Position numbers and translations under genes: made by a program
Source of the DNA: an uncultured Dysgonomonas sp.
GTDB lineage: Bacteria > Bacteroidota > Bacteroidia > Bacteroidales > Dysgonomonadaceae
NCBI GenBank assembly: GCA_900556485.1
Contig: USOX01000014.1
Coordinates: forward strand, 11,269 to 75,268
DNA: 64,000 bases
Reading direction: 5' to 3'
The notes under the pieces: model-generated
Database searches by the model: none
Told to the model about the DNA's origin: nothing
Seen by the model: only the letters and a program-made list of their open reading frames with translations
Shown here: positions 27,350 through 34,612 of the stretch, one piece after another
How positions within the stretch are numbered: position 1 is the stretch's first letter
Layout of the letters: each line of letters opens with the position of its first letter

Positions 27350-27374
27350 GAAAACGGACTGAAATTCAGTCCGT
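27350..27374 (-). terminator. Terminator of the leftward 30574-27386 operon
   Basis: ACGGACTGAA...TTCAGTCCGT is a near-perfect palindrome at 27354-27374. On the minus strand it is followed by TTTTCTTTTTTC. It lies 12 bp past the stop of the 51-residue gene. It may also stop rightward transcription from the nuclease-like cluster, though the plus-strand T-run is poor. Confidence 0.65.
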
Positions 27375-27385
27375 CTCGTTATATT

Positions 27386-27541
27386 CTATTTTTTTACAGT
27401 CGGGACATACCATACATCACGATAATTAACTCCAATCAGATTGAACGTTCCACTCAATCCGCTTTTTCCTGCAAACTGTTTAGCTTCTCGAATACTATCA
27501 AATTCGCCCAAAAATCTAAATCCGACATATAATCTATACAT
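27386..27541 (-). CDS. Small hypothetical protein, 51 residues
   Basis: ATG at 27541, TAG at 27386. The peptide begins MYRLYVGFRFLGEFDSIREA and ends YRDVWYVPTVKK. Its YVGFRFLGEFDSIREAKQFA sequence, with a strand, a loop and a helix, looks like genuine coding sequence, and a good terminator follows. It is downstream of the PcfJ gene (26 bp gap) and likely part of the same operon. Function unknown. Confidence 0.6.
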   Translation of the reverse strand: MYRLYVGFRFLGEFDSIREAKQFAGKSGLSGTFNLIGVNYRDVWYVPTVKK

Positions 27542-27567
27542 ATACTTTTCCTTTTAGATTATTAAAA

Positions 27568-28839
27568 TTATGCAGCTAATCTTTCTTCAATGAGTGAGAT
27601 ATTCTGATTGACAAGATCCATTATCTGGTTGTGGTATTTCGTATTCTTATTACAAACACCCCTTGATTGGATAACCTTTAGTTGAGAGATCGACACTTCT
27701 ATTGTTTCAAGTCGTTTACCATTTATACAAGCCGATAAGATCAGCGAATCTTCTTTGGAATGATAACTGCCGACACAATGATGCATGGCTTTGCCTTCGG
27801 TTATTATCTCTGCTACACTTTCCAATACCCGTACATTGATTAATCCATCTGAAAACATAAGTCCAAAGAACTTGGCTTTTGCTTCTTTATAGTCGGCTTC
27901 TTTAGCTAGTTGCTTTTCTATTTCCAACTGAGCATCTGCTTTTGTTTTCATGGCGACATAGCGGTCATGCTCTGCTTTTAAGTCTGTTGGACAAACATAT
28001 TTAGAATTGTGCAGGTCTTTACCGAAAAAGCGAAGTAAGTCTATATAGTCACACCAAAGGGTAGCATCTTTGATTTTGTAGTTATTGCGAATACAAATTT
28101 TAATCGATTGCCAATAGTTATCAATGTTCTTCCATCCGCTATCCATAATACGCTTTAATAGCTTGGCTTGTTTAGCTTTTATCAACGTTTCAGCTTTGCT
28201 ATCTGTTAGTAGGATACGGAATAAATCCAACGGTTTCTGATTGTATAAAGCTTTCTTGTAGCCTGTACGCTTTAGTTCGGGTATCAGTTCTTGTTCTGGA
28301 TATACTGCACCTGTATAGATACGATTATAAACATCAATCTCTTGTCGTAACTCCAATGGAGTATGAAATATCCATGAATCGTAATACATTGTACCCATTG
28401 TCTGTCTAAGTTTAGCAAATGTGCAGTACTTCCCTTCGGAAGCAATCCAACGTTGCATCACTTCGGATGCACTGTATTTGGGCAATTCTCCGATTTTGCT
28501 TGTATATCCTAACATAATAGTGCGTAGTACCTGATAGCCTTTATAAGCATCGATAACTGTCATGTAATAGCTGTCACTAAATGTCCGTTTGGCTGTAGCT
28601 TTTATAGTCAGCTTTGATTTACAGTTCGGACAATCGCAACCTAAAAGAGTCGTAATCAGTTCGCCTTCTCCCTGCCATGAGTGTCCGCACTTGGAACAGG
28701 TTACAACACCTTTCTTTGATCGATAACCGAGATATTCAATTGCATTATCACATCCCCATTGTATTTGTTCTTTGGTAATAGCAGATAATGTCTTGCTTGC
28801 TTCTACAACTTGTTGTTGGAATTTATTCTTTGGTTTCAT
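27568..28839 (-). CDS. PcfJ-like protein
   Basis: A 423-residue protein. The N-terminus carries paired zinc-finger motifs (CSKCGHSW and CDCPNCKSK, residues ~47-80). The C-terminus holds the PcfJ signature (EGKAMHHCVGSYHSK, LSACINGKRLETIEVSISQL, VCNKNTKYH). PcfJ-like proteins are encoded next to PcfK in conjugative elements. The function is unknown but the linkage to transfer regions is consistent. It lies 3 bp downstream of the PcfK-like gene. Confidence 0.85.
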   Translation of the reverse strand: MKPKNKFQQQVVEASKTLSAITKEQIQWGCDNAIEYLGYRSKKGVVTCSKCGHSWQGEGELITTLLGCDCPNCKSKLTIKATAKRTFSDSYYMTVIDAYKGYQVLRTIMLGYTSKIGELPKYSASEVMQRWIASEGKYCTFAKLRQTMGTMYYDSWIFHTPLELRQEIDVYNRIYTGAVYPEQELIPELKRTGYKKALYNQKPLDLFRILLTDSKAETLIKAKQAKLLKRIMDSGWKNIDNYWQSIKICIRNNYKIKDATLWCDYIDLLRFFGKDLHNSKYVCPTDLKAEHDRYVAMKTKADAQLEIEKQLAKEADYKEAKAKFFGLMFSDGLINVRVLESVAEIITEGKAMHHCVGSYHSKEDSLILSACINGKRLETIEVSISQLKVIQSRGVCNKNTKYHNQIMDLVNQNISLIEERLAA

Positions 28840-28842
28840 AGG

Positions 28843-29253
28843 TCAAAATAGGCTTAGTTGGTTTGTATTGGCTGTTTGTTTAGCTGTTGTCTTCTTCTTA
28901 GGTTGCAGCATCTTGTTATAGGCATCATTCTGTGCTTTCTGAATAGCATCCTGGCGTGCTTGTTGTTTTTCATCTTCTGTCAGTTCTACCACATGGTTTA
29001 CTGCAATTCGGGCATCAATGGGTTTGCCGACTTCGATGTTTTCTTTGTCGTAATAATGTACTGCCATTGAGTAAACTTCATCATCGGTGAAGCCATTACA
29101 ACCGCTTTTTTGTACTTCGTTTAAAATGTAAGTACAACAATCGTCAATGTTCTTATCGAGATTTGCGAATGATTGGGCGAACAAAGGGTCTACAGATGCC
29201 CTTTGTTCTAAATGGGTTAATATGGTTCGTGTGAAATATGCTGTTGATTTCAT
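28843..29253 (-). CDS. PcfK-like protein
   Basis: A 136-residue helical protein. The PcfK pattern is visible: the N-terminal helix, FAQSFANLDKNIDDCCTYIL, GFTDDEVYSMAVHYYDK, then a Lys/Gln-rich tail ending NQLSLF, a motif resembling a clamp-binding (QxxLF) peptide. PcfK accompanies PcfJ in conjugative elements. The QLSLF tail hints at interaction with the DNA polymerase sliding clamp, which is an inference from the motif only. Confidence 0.85.
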   Translation of the reverse strand: MKSTAYFTRTILTHLEQRASVDPLFAQSFANLDKNIDDCCTYILNEVQKSGCNGFTDDEVYSMAVHYYDKENIEVGKPIDARIAVNHVVELTEDEKQQARQDAIQKAQNDAYNKMLQPKKKTTAKQTANTNQLSLF

Positions 29254-29258
29254 AGCCG

Positions 29259-30278
29259 TTATTTATTTAGGTTTAATACTGTTTGTAATTCTATTCTCTT
29301 GCTTTTCGAAAATATCCATCCTGCTTGTTTCTCATTGTTATGTGTCAGTCTAGGATTAAATTTTCCGACCATTGCTTTGAGTAAATCTTTGATTTCTTTG
29401 GTATCTCCGAACAGAGCGATTGCTTTTTCTGAATAATCGACGATCTCAAAAGAGAGCTTATCAGACTCGAATTGGAGGGTCGGCTCTTTCTGTTCCTGGG
29501 TAGAAGTATTATTGTCATTGCTTTTATTGATATAAATACCATCGGGACATCCTGCTACATAGGCAAATTCGTCAATCTTATTCTTTCTGTTGTATATCGG
29601 TGATTTTTCAATAATCCATCCGCTGTATTTGCTTTCTCCCAGATAATAGCCTGCACCCATCGAATACTTTTCCCTGTGTTCATACTCTTCGTTATAGCTT
29701 GCCAGATGTGCTGTTTCTGCAAAGTTTGGAGCATACTTCCGCATTTCGGAGAATATATCACGTTTGTGCTTGGAAAAACCTAAGATTACAGTGCGTGTTA
29801 CCCTTGAGGCATAATAATCAGTTTGCGAGTCGGATTCATCTGCTTTTAAACGAGCCACGATGATTGCTTTAGCATCTTCAGGCAGATTTTCATTCAGCCA
29901 TTTTCGACCAATCTCCCTTACAGCCTTTCTGCGTTCATTCTCTAGTCTTTCTTTTTCCTGTTCTGCATCCTCTTTAGCCTTTGCTTTGGTATAGAGTTCA
30001 ATGACTTCTTTCTCGGGTATAAACTCAATATTGTTTTCATCGTAATACATACCTATTCCAAACTTTTGGCTCAATGGTTTAATAATTTCAGATTGTTGTA
30101 TATCAAGTGTACGGAGGTTAATCAGATGATAGTGATAGCCGTATTTATCGTGTGTAATTTGGTGGACTACATAGCGGTCATAGGAGTATCCTTCCATTTG
30201 AATGATTTGGTTTTCTGTCACTGCTTTCACTTCTGTATCGGTAGTTGTACCACCGAACAATGAATATAATTTAGTCAT
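29259..30278 (-). CDS. Conserved conjugative-transposon hypothetical protein
   Basis: A 339-residue soluble protein. Residues 20-80 look like a small beta domain (YSYDRYVVHQITHDKYGYHY). A highly charged helix follows (~100-140, KEDAEQEKERLENERRKA). The C-terminal ~65 residues (LSFEIVDYSEKAIALFGDTK, KFNPRLTHNNEKQAGWIFSK) recur as a module in Bacteroides mobile-element proteins, by recollection. It is co-transcribed with the PcfK gene (5 bp gap). No function is assigned. Confidence 0.65.
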   Translation of the reverse strand: MTKLYSLFGGTTTDTEVKAVTENQIIQMEGYSYDRYVVHQITHDKYGYHYHLINLRTLDIQQSEIIKPLSQKFGIGMYYDENNIEFIPEKEVIELYTKAKAKEDAEQEKERLENERRKAVREIGRKWLNENLPEDAKAIIVARLKADESDSQTDYYASRVTRTVILGFSKHKRDIFSEMRKYAPNFAETAHLASYNEEYEHREKYSMGAGYYLGESKYSGWIIEKSPIYNRKNKIDEFAYVAGCPDGIYINKSNDNNTSTQEQKEPTLQFESDKLSFEIVDYSEKAIALFGDTKEIKDLLKAMVGKFNPRLTHNNEKQAGWIFSKSKRIELQTVLNLNK

Positions 30279-30289
30279 GGCTGTACGGT

Positions 30290-30532
30290 TTAAAAGATTA
30301 GGAATAAGAAAATGGAGATAAGGATGATAAAAGCTATAATTGATAAGATCATCTTGATGAATAGCTTTACTATTTTAAATACAAGGCAGATAATTAGATA
30401 ACCACCGATAAACCCCGTAATAACAGAAGTGTTTATACTCACTTGTACCACTATCCACGCACACAGAGCCACTACAGCAACCCCTAAACCCAATTTTATG
30501 ATGATTCCAGAGGGGAGGGAGTTTTGTTTCAT
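30290..30532 (-). CDS. Small two-helix membrane protein
   Basis: 80 residues from ATG 30532 (MKQNSLPSGIIIKLGLGVAV). An in-frame ATG at 30574 would add 14 basic residues but falls inside the conserved motif of the structured element at 30573. Two or three hydrophobic helices cover residues ~10-80. It is first in the leftward operon through PcfK and PcfJ. Function unknown. Confidence 0.5.
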   Translation of the reverse strand: MKQNSLPSGIIIKLGLGVAVVALCAWIVVQVSINTSVITGFIGGYLIICLVFKIVKLFIKMILSIIAFIILISIFLFLIF

Positions 30533-30572
30533 TATTTTTCTTTCGTTTCTCATAACTGCGACTTTTTTTTTC

Positions 30573-30749
30573 ATGCGTCATCCGCCGTGTCGGTCGTTTT
30601 TTGTTTCAAGGGCAACAAGCAGGTATAGGCTTTTAGACAGGCATATTTTTTCGGATAAATACGCTCGCCTGAAAGGAAAGAGGAAGATTTCTGCGAAAAC
30701 CGAAAGGCGTAAGAATATGCAGGACTAAAAGCCGTTCATACCTTTGCCC
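30573..30749. other. Structured element A (~176 nt), sharing a 5' motif with element B
   Basis: It starts with ATGCGTCATC (30573-30582) and GTCGGTCGTTT (30589-30599). A long multi-part stem follows: GGGCAA 30610/TTGCCC 30744, AGGTAT 30621/ATACCT 30738, GGCTTTTAG 30628/CTAAAAGCC 30725, GCATATT 30641/AATATGC 30714, with an inner CGCCT 30666/AGGCG 30705. It sits between divergent genes (30532 leftward, 30884 rightward). The same motif and overall length recur at 63192 with different stem sequences. It could be a noncoding RNA or a DNA site for a recombinase or relaxase. The rest of 30575-30883 shows no gene. Confidence 0.6.
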
Positions 30750-30883
30750 GATGAACAGAAAGACCGATCAAGTGATGACTCCGCCGAAAGAGGAGCAGAT
30801 ATAAAAGGAGAAATGAAAAAGAAATCAATAAAGATTAGAATAGAGAGTTGATTTTGTATTTTTATACTTTAATATAAAAGTAA

Positions 30884-31447
30884 ATGCGAATTAAAGAGGT
30901 ACTTGAATCACAATATAATCTATCTGAGAAAGATCGTGATCTGCTTATTTCTCAAATGGAACAGGTAATATATTCAAAGAAAGAAGTGATACAAAAGGCT
31001 GACACGATGGATTATTATATCTATTTCGTTGAGAGTGGTCTTATTCGCAGTTTTATTTCCAGAGATGGACGGGAAATCACTTTGTGGATTGTTCCCGAAG
31101 GAGGAACTCCGATATCATCTTCCAGATTAACAAAACCCGGTATATCTAAAATAACAATAGATGCTGTGACCGACTGTATATTATGGAGAGTATCAAGATC
31201 ACAACTAGGATCTTTATGCGGAGAGTCCCTTGCTTTTGCCAATTTCACAAGAGAGATGGCAGAGAATGTCATATTTGAAACCGAGATATTTTGGTCAGAC
31301 TATTATGGTCTGGATAAGAAAGAACAATACAGACGTCTTATGAAACAATACCCTGAACTTCTTCAACGGGTATCATTAGGCGAAATAGCGTCTTATCTGG
31401 ATATTACACCTCAATCGTTAAGCAGAATTCGTCGCGAGATTGATTAA
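30884..31447 (+). CDS. Crp/Fnr-family transcriptional regulator
   Basis: A 187-residue protein. A cyclic-nucleotide-binding-type beta barrel occupies ~20-120 (YIYFVESGLIRSFISRDGRE, ITLWIVPEGGTPIS). A short C-terminal HTH (VSLGEIASYLDITPQSLSRI, ~163-185) has the SLSRIRR recognition helix of Bacteroidota Crp-type regulators. It is shorter than Crp, as usual for this group. It lies just upstream of the SMR pump gene and probably controls it through the TTACC/GGTAA palindrome at 31448. Ligand unknown. Confidence 0.85.
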   Translation: MRIKEVLESQYNLSEKDRDLLISQMEQVIYSKKEVIQKADTMDYYIYFVESGLIRSFISRDGREITLWIVPEGGTPISSSRLTKPGISKITIDAVTDCILWRVSRSQLGSLCGESLAFANFTREMAENVIFETEIFWSDYYGLDKKEQYRRLMKQYPELLQRVSLGEIASYLDITPQSLSRIRREID

Positions 31448-31491
31448 TTACCATAAGGTAAATTCTATAAAATTCCGAATCTTTACCTTTG
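31448..31491 (+). promoter_or_regulatory. Promoter and palindromic operator of the SMR gene
   Basis: TTACC-ATAA-GGTAA (31448-31461) is a perfect inverted repeat that lies over the expected -33 region of a -7 element TACCTTTG (31484-31491). A regulator bound there would block or recruit RNA polymerase. The Crp/Fnr-type protein encoded immediately upstream is the natural candidate. Confidence 0.5.
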
Positions 31492-31516
31492 CTTTTCATT
31501 TATAAATATGATCAAA

Positions 31517-31849
31517 ATGAAAGGCTTTATATTTTTATTAGTTGCTATTATTTTTGAGACACTAGGTACTTCAATGCTAAAGATGTCAGAACAGTTCACT
31601 AAACTGACACCCTCAATTGTATCTATAATATCTTACCTCATTACCTTTTATTTCCTGAGTTTATCGCTAAAAACGATGCCTGTAGGTATTGCCTATGGAA
31701 TATGGGGAGGTTTGGGAATTGTATTGATAACCGTAATCGGAGCTGTTTTCTTTAAGCAAACACCAGATGTACCGGCTATCATAGGCATTGGCCTTATTGT
31801 AGCCGGAGTCGTTGTAGTGAATGTATTCTCAAAAATGGGAGTTCATTGA
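31517..31849 (+). CDS. Small multidrug resistance (SMR) family efflux protein
   Basis: 110 residues from ATG 31517; 31508 is an in-frame alternative. There are four membrane helices, the conserved glutamate of helix 1 (FLLVAIIFETLGTSMLK, Glu near residue 13), and the signature YGIWGGLGIVLITV in helix 3. These mark EmrE/SugE-type proton-coupled exporters of cationic compounds. It is immediately downstream of a Crp/Fnr regulator with its own promoter. Substrate unknown. Confidence 0.88.
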   Translation: MKGFIFLLVAIIFETLGTSMLKMSEQFTKLTPSIVSIISYLITFYFLSLSLKTMPVGIAYGIWGGLGIVLITVIGAVFFKQTPDVPAIIGIGLIVAGVVVVNVFSKMGVH

Positions 31850-31917
31850 TCGTTAATTTTTAGAATAAGTGATCTTATATGATTCTTAAAGGATATTTGA
31901 ATACAGTAATTCCTCTT

Positions 31918-31925
31918 TATCTTTG
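31918..31925 (+). promoter_or_regulatory. Bacteroidota -7 promoter element of the monooxygenase gene
   Basis: TATCTTTG matches TAnnTTTG and lies 52 bp upstream of the ATG at 31978, in a short gap after the SMR gene. Confidence 0.5.
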
Positions 31926-31977
31926 TTGTACAAAATAATTCACTTTAAATATTAATTACAAGGGGAGATAAATAAGG

Positions 31978-32265
31978 ATGATCAAAGTTATAGCCGAAGA
32001 TTTTATTAAAGAAGAGTATTTGGAAATAGTAAAACCTCTTTATGCTGAATTGGTTGCTAAAACCAAATTGGAACAGGATTGTATAGAATACAATCTTTAT
32101 GTAGATCAGGACGATAAAACTCACTTTATCTTCATTGAAGAGTGGCCGGATCATGAAGCTTTGGACAGACATTGCCGGACAGAGCATTTCAGACGGCTTG
32201 TACCCCTGATTAATAAACACCAATCCAAAGAGTGCAAATTTACGATTATGGATATTTTTCAATAG
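31978..32265 (+). CDS. Antibiotic-biosynthesis-monooxygenase (ABM) domain protein
   Basis: A 95-residue single-domain ferredoxin-like protein. The ABM pattern is clear: KVIAEDFIKEEYLEIVKPLY, TKLEQDCIEYNLYVDQDD, FIFIEEWPDHEALDRHCRTE, HFRRLVPLI. Members are quinol or small-aromatic monooxygenases or heme-degrading-like proteins. The reaction here is unknown. It precedes the HD hydrolase gene by 8 bp and has its own promoter. Confidence 0.82.
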   Translation: MIKVIAEDFIKEEYLEIVKPLYAELVAKTKLEQDCIEYNLYVDQDDKTHFIFIEEWPDHEALDRHCRTEHFRRLVPLINKHQSKECKFTIMDIFQ

Positions 32266-32273
32266 GTAACAGA

Positions 32274-32873
32274 ATGAATAAAGAAAATATCCTGATAAAA
32301 GCGCAGGAATATATAAAAGAAACTTTTCTCAAAGAAGGAACGGGGCATGATTACTATCATATTGAACGAGTCGTAATTAATGCCAAAAAGATTTTGCAAA
32401 CAGAACATGCTGATAGCTTTCTGGTTGAACTGGCAGCTTGGTTGCATGATCTAGGAGATCATAAACTCCACGACGGTGTAGATAAGTCAGAGGAGTTAAT
32501 CGGTGCATTTCTTAGATCATTGGCTATTGAACAATTAATTATAGACAGAGTTGTCGAGATTGTTTCTCAGGTTTCTTTCAGTAAAGGGAATAGGCCATCT
32601 TCAATTGAAGCCGAGATAGTACAAGATGCAGACCGTTTGGATGCTATCGGAGCAATCGGTATTGCCCGCTGTTTTGCTTATGGAGGCAGTAAGAATCGAA
32701 TCCTATATAGCCCTGATGAAAAAGAGAAAGAGAATTCAAGTATTCAGCACTTTTATGATAAACTGTTTAAGCTAAAAAATATGATGAATACTGAATCGGC
32801 TAAGCTGATAGCAGCAAAACGGCATTCATTTATGGAAGAATATATCGCTGAATTTTACAGGGAAGTTCAATAA
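32274..32873 (+). CDS. HD-domain phosphohydrolase
   Basis: 199 residues from ATG 32274 (MNKENILIKAQEYIK); the longer ORF start at 32232 overlaps the previous gene in another frame and is rejected. HD motifs are visible: GHDYYHIERV (first His), WLHDLGDHK (His-Asp pair), and the distal Asp in VQDADRLDAIGAIGIARCFA. This matches the HD family of metal-dependent phosphohydrolases, possibly nucleotide-specific. It is paired with the ABM gene in a small operon. Confidence 0.82.
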   Translation: MNKENILIKAQEYIKETFLKEGTGHDYYHIERVVINAKKILQTEHADSFLVELAAWLHDLGDHKLHDGVDKSEELIGAFLRSLAIEQLIIDRVVEIVSQVSFSKGNRPSSIEAEIVQDADRLDAIGAIGIARCFAYGGSKNRILYSPDEKEKENSSIQHFYDKLFKLKNMMNTESAKLIAAKRHSFMEEYIAEFYREVQ

Positions 32874-32879
32874 GAAATC

Positions 32880-32887
32880 TATCTTTG
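32880..32887 (+). promoter_or_regulatory. Bacteroidota -7 promoter element of the histone-like gene
   Basis: TATCTTTG matches TAnnTTTG and lies 26 bp upstream of the ATG at 32914, just past the HD gene stop. Confidence 0.5.
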
Positions 32888-32913
32888 CATTCCGATTTAA
32901 AAATAAGAAAGCA

Positions 32914-33090
32914 ATGAAAAATTTAGTGGAAAATTTAAGTCAATTGTTTGCTGACTTTTCAAAAGATGCAAACACTCAGGTAGAAAGCGGAAACAAAGCA
33001 GCTGGACAACGTGCCAGAAAAGTGTCTTTGGAAATAGAAAAAGCTTTGAAAGAATTCCGAAAAGTATCTATAGAAGAGTCTAAGAAATAA
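32914..33090 (+). CDS. Hc1-like small histone protein
   Basis: A 58-residue protein. It begins MKNLVENLSQLFADFSKDAN and continues GNKAAGQRARKVSLEIEKAL, then KEFRKVSIEESKK. This is the Bacteroidota short histone H1/Hc1-like family, which binds DNA as a basic helix. The gene has its own -7 element and is followed by a bidirectional hairpin terminator. Copies are usual both on chromosomes and on mobile elements. Confidence 0.85.
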   Translation: MKNLVENLSQLFADFSKDANTQVESGNKAAGQRARKVSLEIEKALKEFRKVSIEESKK

Positions 33091-33092
33091 AA

Positions 33093-33114
33093 AAGAGGAG
33101 CTATTGCTCCTCTT
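33093..33114. terminator. Bidirectional terminator between convergent genes
   Basis: AAGAGGAGC (33093-33101) pairs with GCTCCTCTT (33106-33114) around a TATT loop, with A-rich sequence before and T-rich after. It separates the histone-like gene from the leftward ORF6N gene and overlaps the last codons of the latter. Confidence 0.65.
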
Positions 33115-33616
33115 CTTCATTTTGTATATATCCTACACGTTTTAGTGGTTTATTTTCCTGTTCTCTGGTACTGGCCAACTCTGTCAGAGCCTGATATATC
33201 TCATTAAACTGCATATTGGTTTCAAGCATAAATGTTTCGAGCTTTTGATTCAGCTCTGCATAACCTAAAGCATACTTTCTTAATGTAACGAAGGCTCTGA
33301 TTATCGAAATATTTACCTGAATAGCCAAAGGACTGTTTAGTACGCTGGATAATTGAGCTATACCCTGTTCTGTAAAAGCAAAAGGCATATACCGTGTTCC
33401 TCCCCAACTTGAGGTGCCAAAATTGCGCCTCAAGATTTCCCATTCATTGGCTGTTAATTCAAACATAAAATCGTCAGGGAATCTTTCTATATTCCGTTTG
33501 ACTGCTCTTTTCAGATTTTTAGTTTCTACCTCATACAGTTCTGCCAGGTCAAAGTCAAGCATGACACGCATACCCCTTATTTCAAATATCTTATTCTGAA
33601 TAATCTGTAGTTCCAT
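33101..33616 (-). CDS. ORF6N-domain protein
   Basis: A 171-residue protein. The ORF6N domain fills residues ~1-110 (KIFEIRGMRVMLDFDLAELY, VKRNIERFPDDFMFEL, WGGTRYMPFAFTEQGIAQLS). The C-terminal part is helical, with a KPLKRVGY segment. ORF6N proteins are DNA-binding, often phage antirepressor-like, and common on Bacteroides mobile elements. It is 1 bp downstream of the RhuM-like gene. Confidence 0.85.
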   Translation of the reverse strand: MELQIIQNKIFEIRGMRVMLDFDLAELYEVETKNLKRAVKRNIERFPDDFMFELTANEWEILRRNFGTSSWGGTRYMPFAFTEQGIAQLSSVLNSPLAIQVNISIIRAFVTLRKYALGYAELNQKLETFMLETNMQFNEIYQALTELASTREQENKPLKRVGYIQNEEEEQ

Positions 33617-33617
33617 G

Positions 33618-34037
33618 TCAGTTAGGTAGATTAAGAGTGGACTTTTTTGTATTCGTATTAAACAGTATGATTACCTCTGGCTCAGTTGGTTCTTTTCCAT
33701 ATTCACAGAAAGCATTCAAGGCCCATTCCCGAAAGGCTTTGGCATATAAGGATTGAATACGAAAACTCAGGAAGATAACAACCTCTAAATTATAATAGGT
33801 CCGAATATATTCTTCCTTCTTATTTAGGGCATATCTGTATTCTTTTGTTACATTCGGTTCTCTCAATAAACCTTCTTTAAATATAGCTTTAAGATGCTTA
33901 TTGATTGTAGGAGTATATGTACCAAACAGATCAGCTATTTCATTTATTGTCATCCAAACCGTGCCATTAACTATTTTTACTTCAACAACCGGCTTATTGG
34001 TATCTATATCTTCGAACTTTATATATCCTGTTTCCAT
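33618..34037 (-). CDS. RhuM-family-like (virulence protein) fragment or short form
   Basis: A 139-residue protein. The N-terminal half is a DNA-binding domain (VEVKIVNGTVWMTINEIADL, TYTPTINKHLKAIFKEGLL) followed by YYNLEVVIFLSFRIQSLYAK, which matches the start of RhuM proteins. Full RhuM is usually about twice this length, so it is either a short form or truncated. It is located between the broken integrase and ORF6N, a frequent neighbourhood in Bacteroides elements. Confidence 0.65.
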   Translation of the reverse strand: METGYIKFEDIDTNKPVVEVKIVNGTVWMTINEIADLFGTYTPTINKHLKAIFKEGLLREPNVTKEYRYALNKKEEYIRTYYNLEVVIFLSFRIQSLYAKAFREWALNAFCEYGKEPTEPEVIILFNTNTKKSTLNLPN

Positions 34038-34039
34038 AA

Positions 34040-34270
34040 TTACTTATTTTGTAATGTTAACTTATGCATTTCATTGCTAATCATATTCTCTGTTACTCGT
34101 GCATATATCTGAGTGGTCTTTATGTTTGTATGCCCTAACATTTTTGAAACTGCCTCAATAGAGACTCCTTTTGCGAGGGTAGTTGTACTTGCAAATGTGT
34201 GCCGGGCTAGGTGGAATGTTAAATTCTTCTCTATTTCACATAAATCACCTATCTCCTTCAAATAGCAGTC
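34040..34270 (-). pseudogene. C-terminal remnant of a tyrosine recombinase (integrase)
   Basis: The 73-residue open frame encodes only the last third of an integrase: HLARHTFASTTTLAKGVSIE, the MLGHTNIKTTQIYARV box with catalytic His and Tyr. The preceding Arg and the N-terminal domains are absent. Reading upstream, similarity continues through CYLKEIGDL to about 34270 and then stops abruptly at in-frame stops, so the gene is broken at the junction with the eCIS side. It probably marks the former integrase end of the left element. Confidence 0.75.
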
Positions 34271-34540
34271 TTGTGAATTTTATCAACTCTTTATCAAAGA
34301 GTTATGAAAGGTGGATTTTGGTGAGGTAACGATTTAGAAACGGTTCTTTTAGCTAGTTTTTACATAATTCTGCATTCTCTCGAATAACTTGTATACAAAT
34401 ATATGAAATAAATTTTTATCAAAGAATTTATCGCATTAGTTACCATTAGTTACTTTCAGCTCTATGAATCCAGTCTAGATTTATAGAGTTGTTTTACTTT
34501 TATAGAACAAAATTTTAACTAAATTTACACCCTATTGTAA
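34271..34540. other. AT-rich junction region between the broken integrase and the regulators
   Basis: No gene is seen. AACTCTTT-ATC-AAAGAGTT (about 34284-34302) is a perfect short palindrome. TTATCAAAGA occurs twice (near 34293 and 34416). This is where the left element stops and the eCIS cargo begins, so an attachment-site remnant is possible. The right-hand partner site is outside the window. Confidence 0.35.
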
Positions 34541-34612
34541 ATAGAATCAATACTGGAACATATATACACCATATCAATCTGGATCACAATCGGAATAACA
34601 TTCATATTCTGC

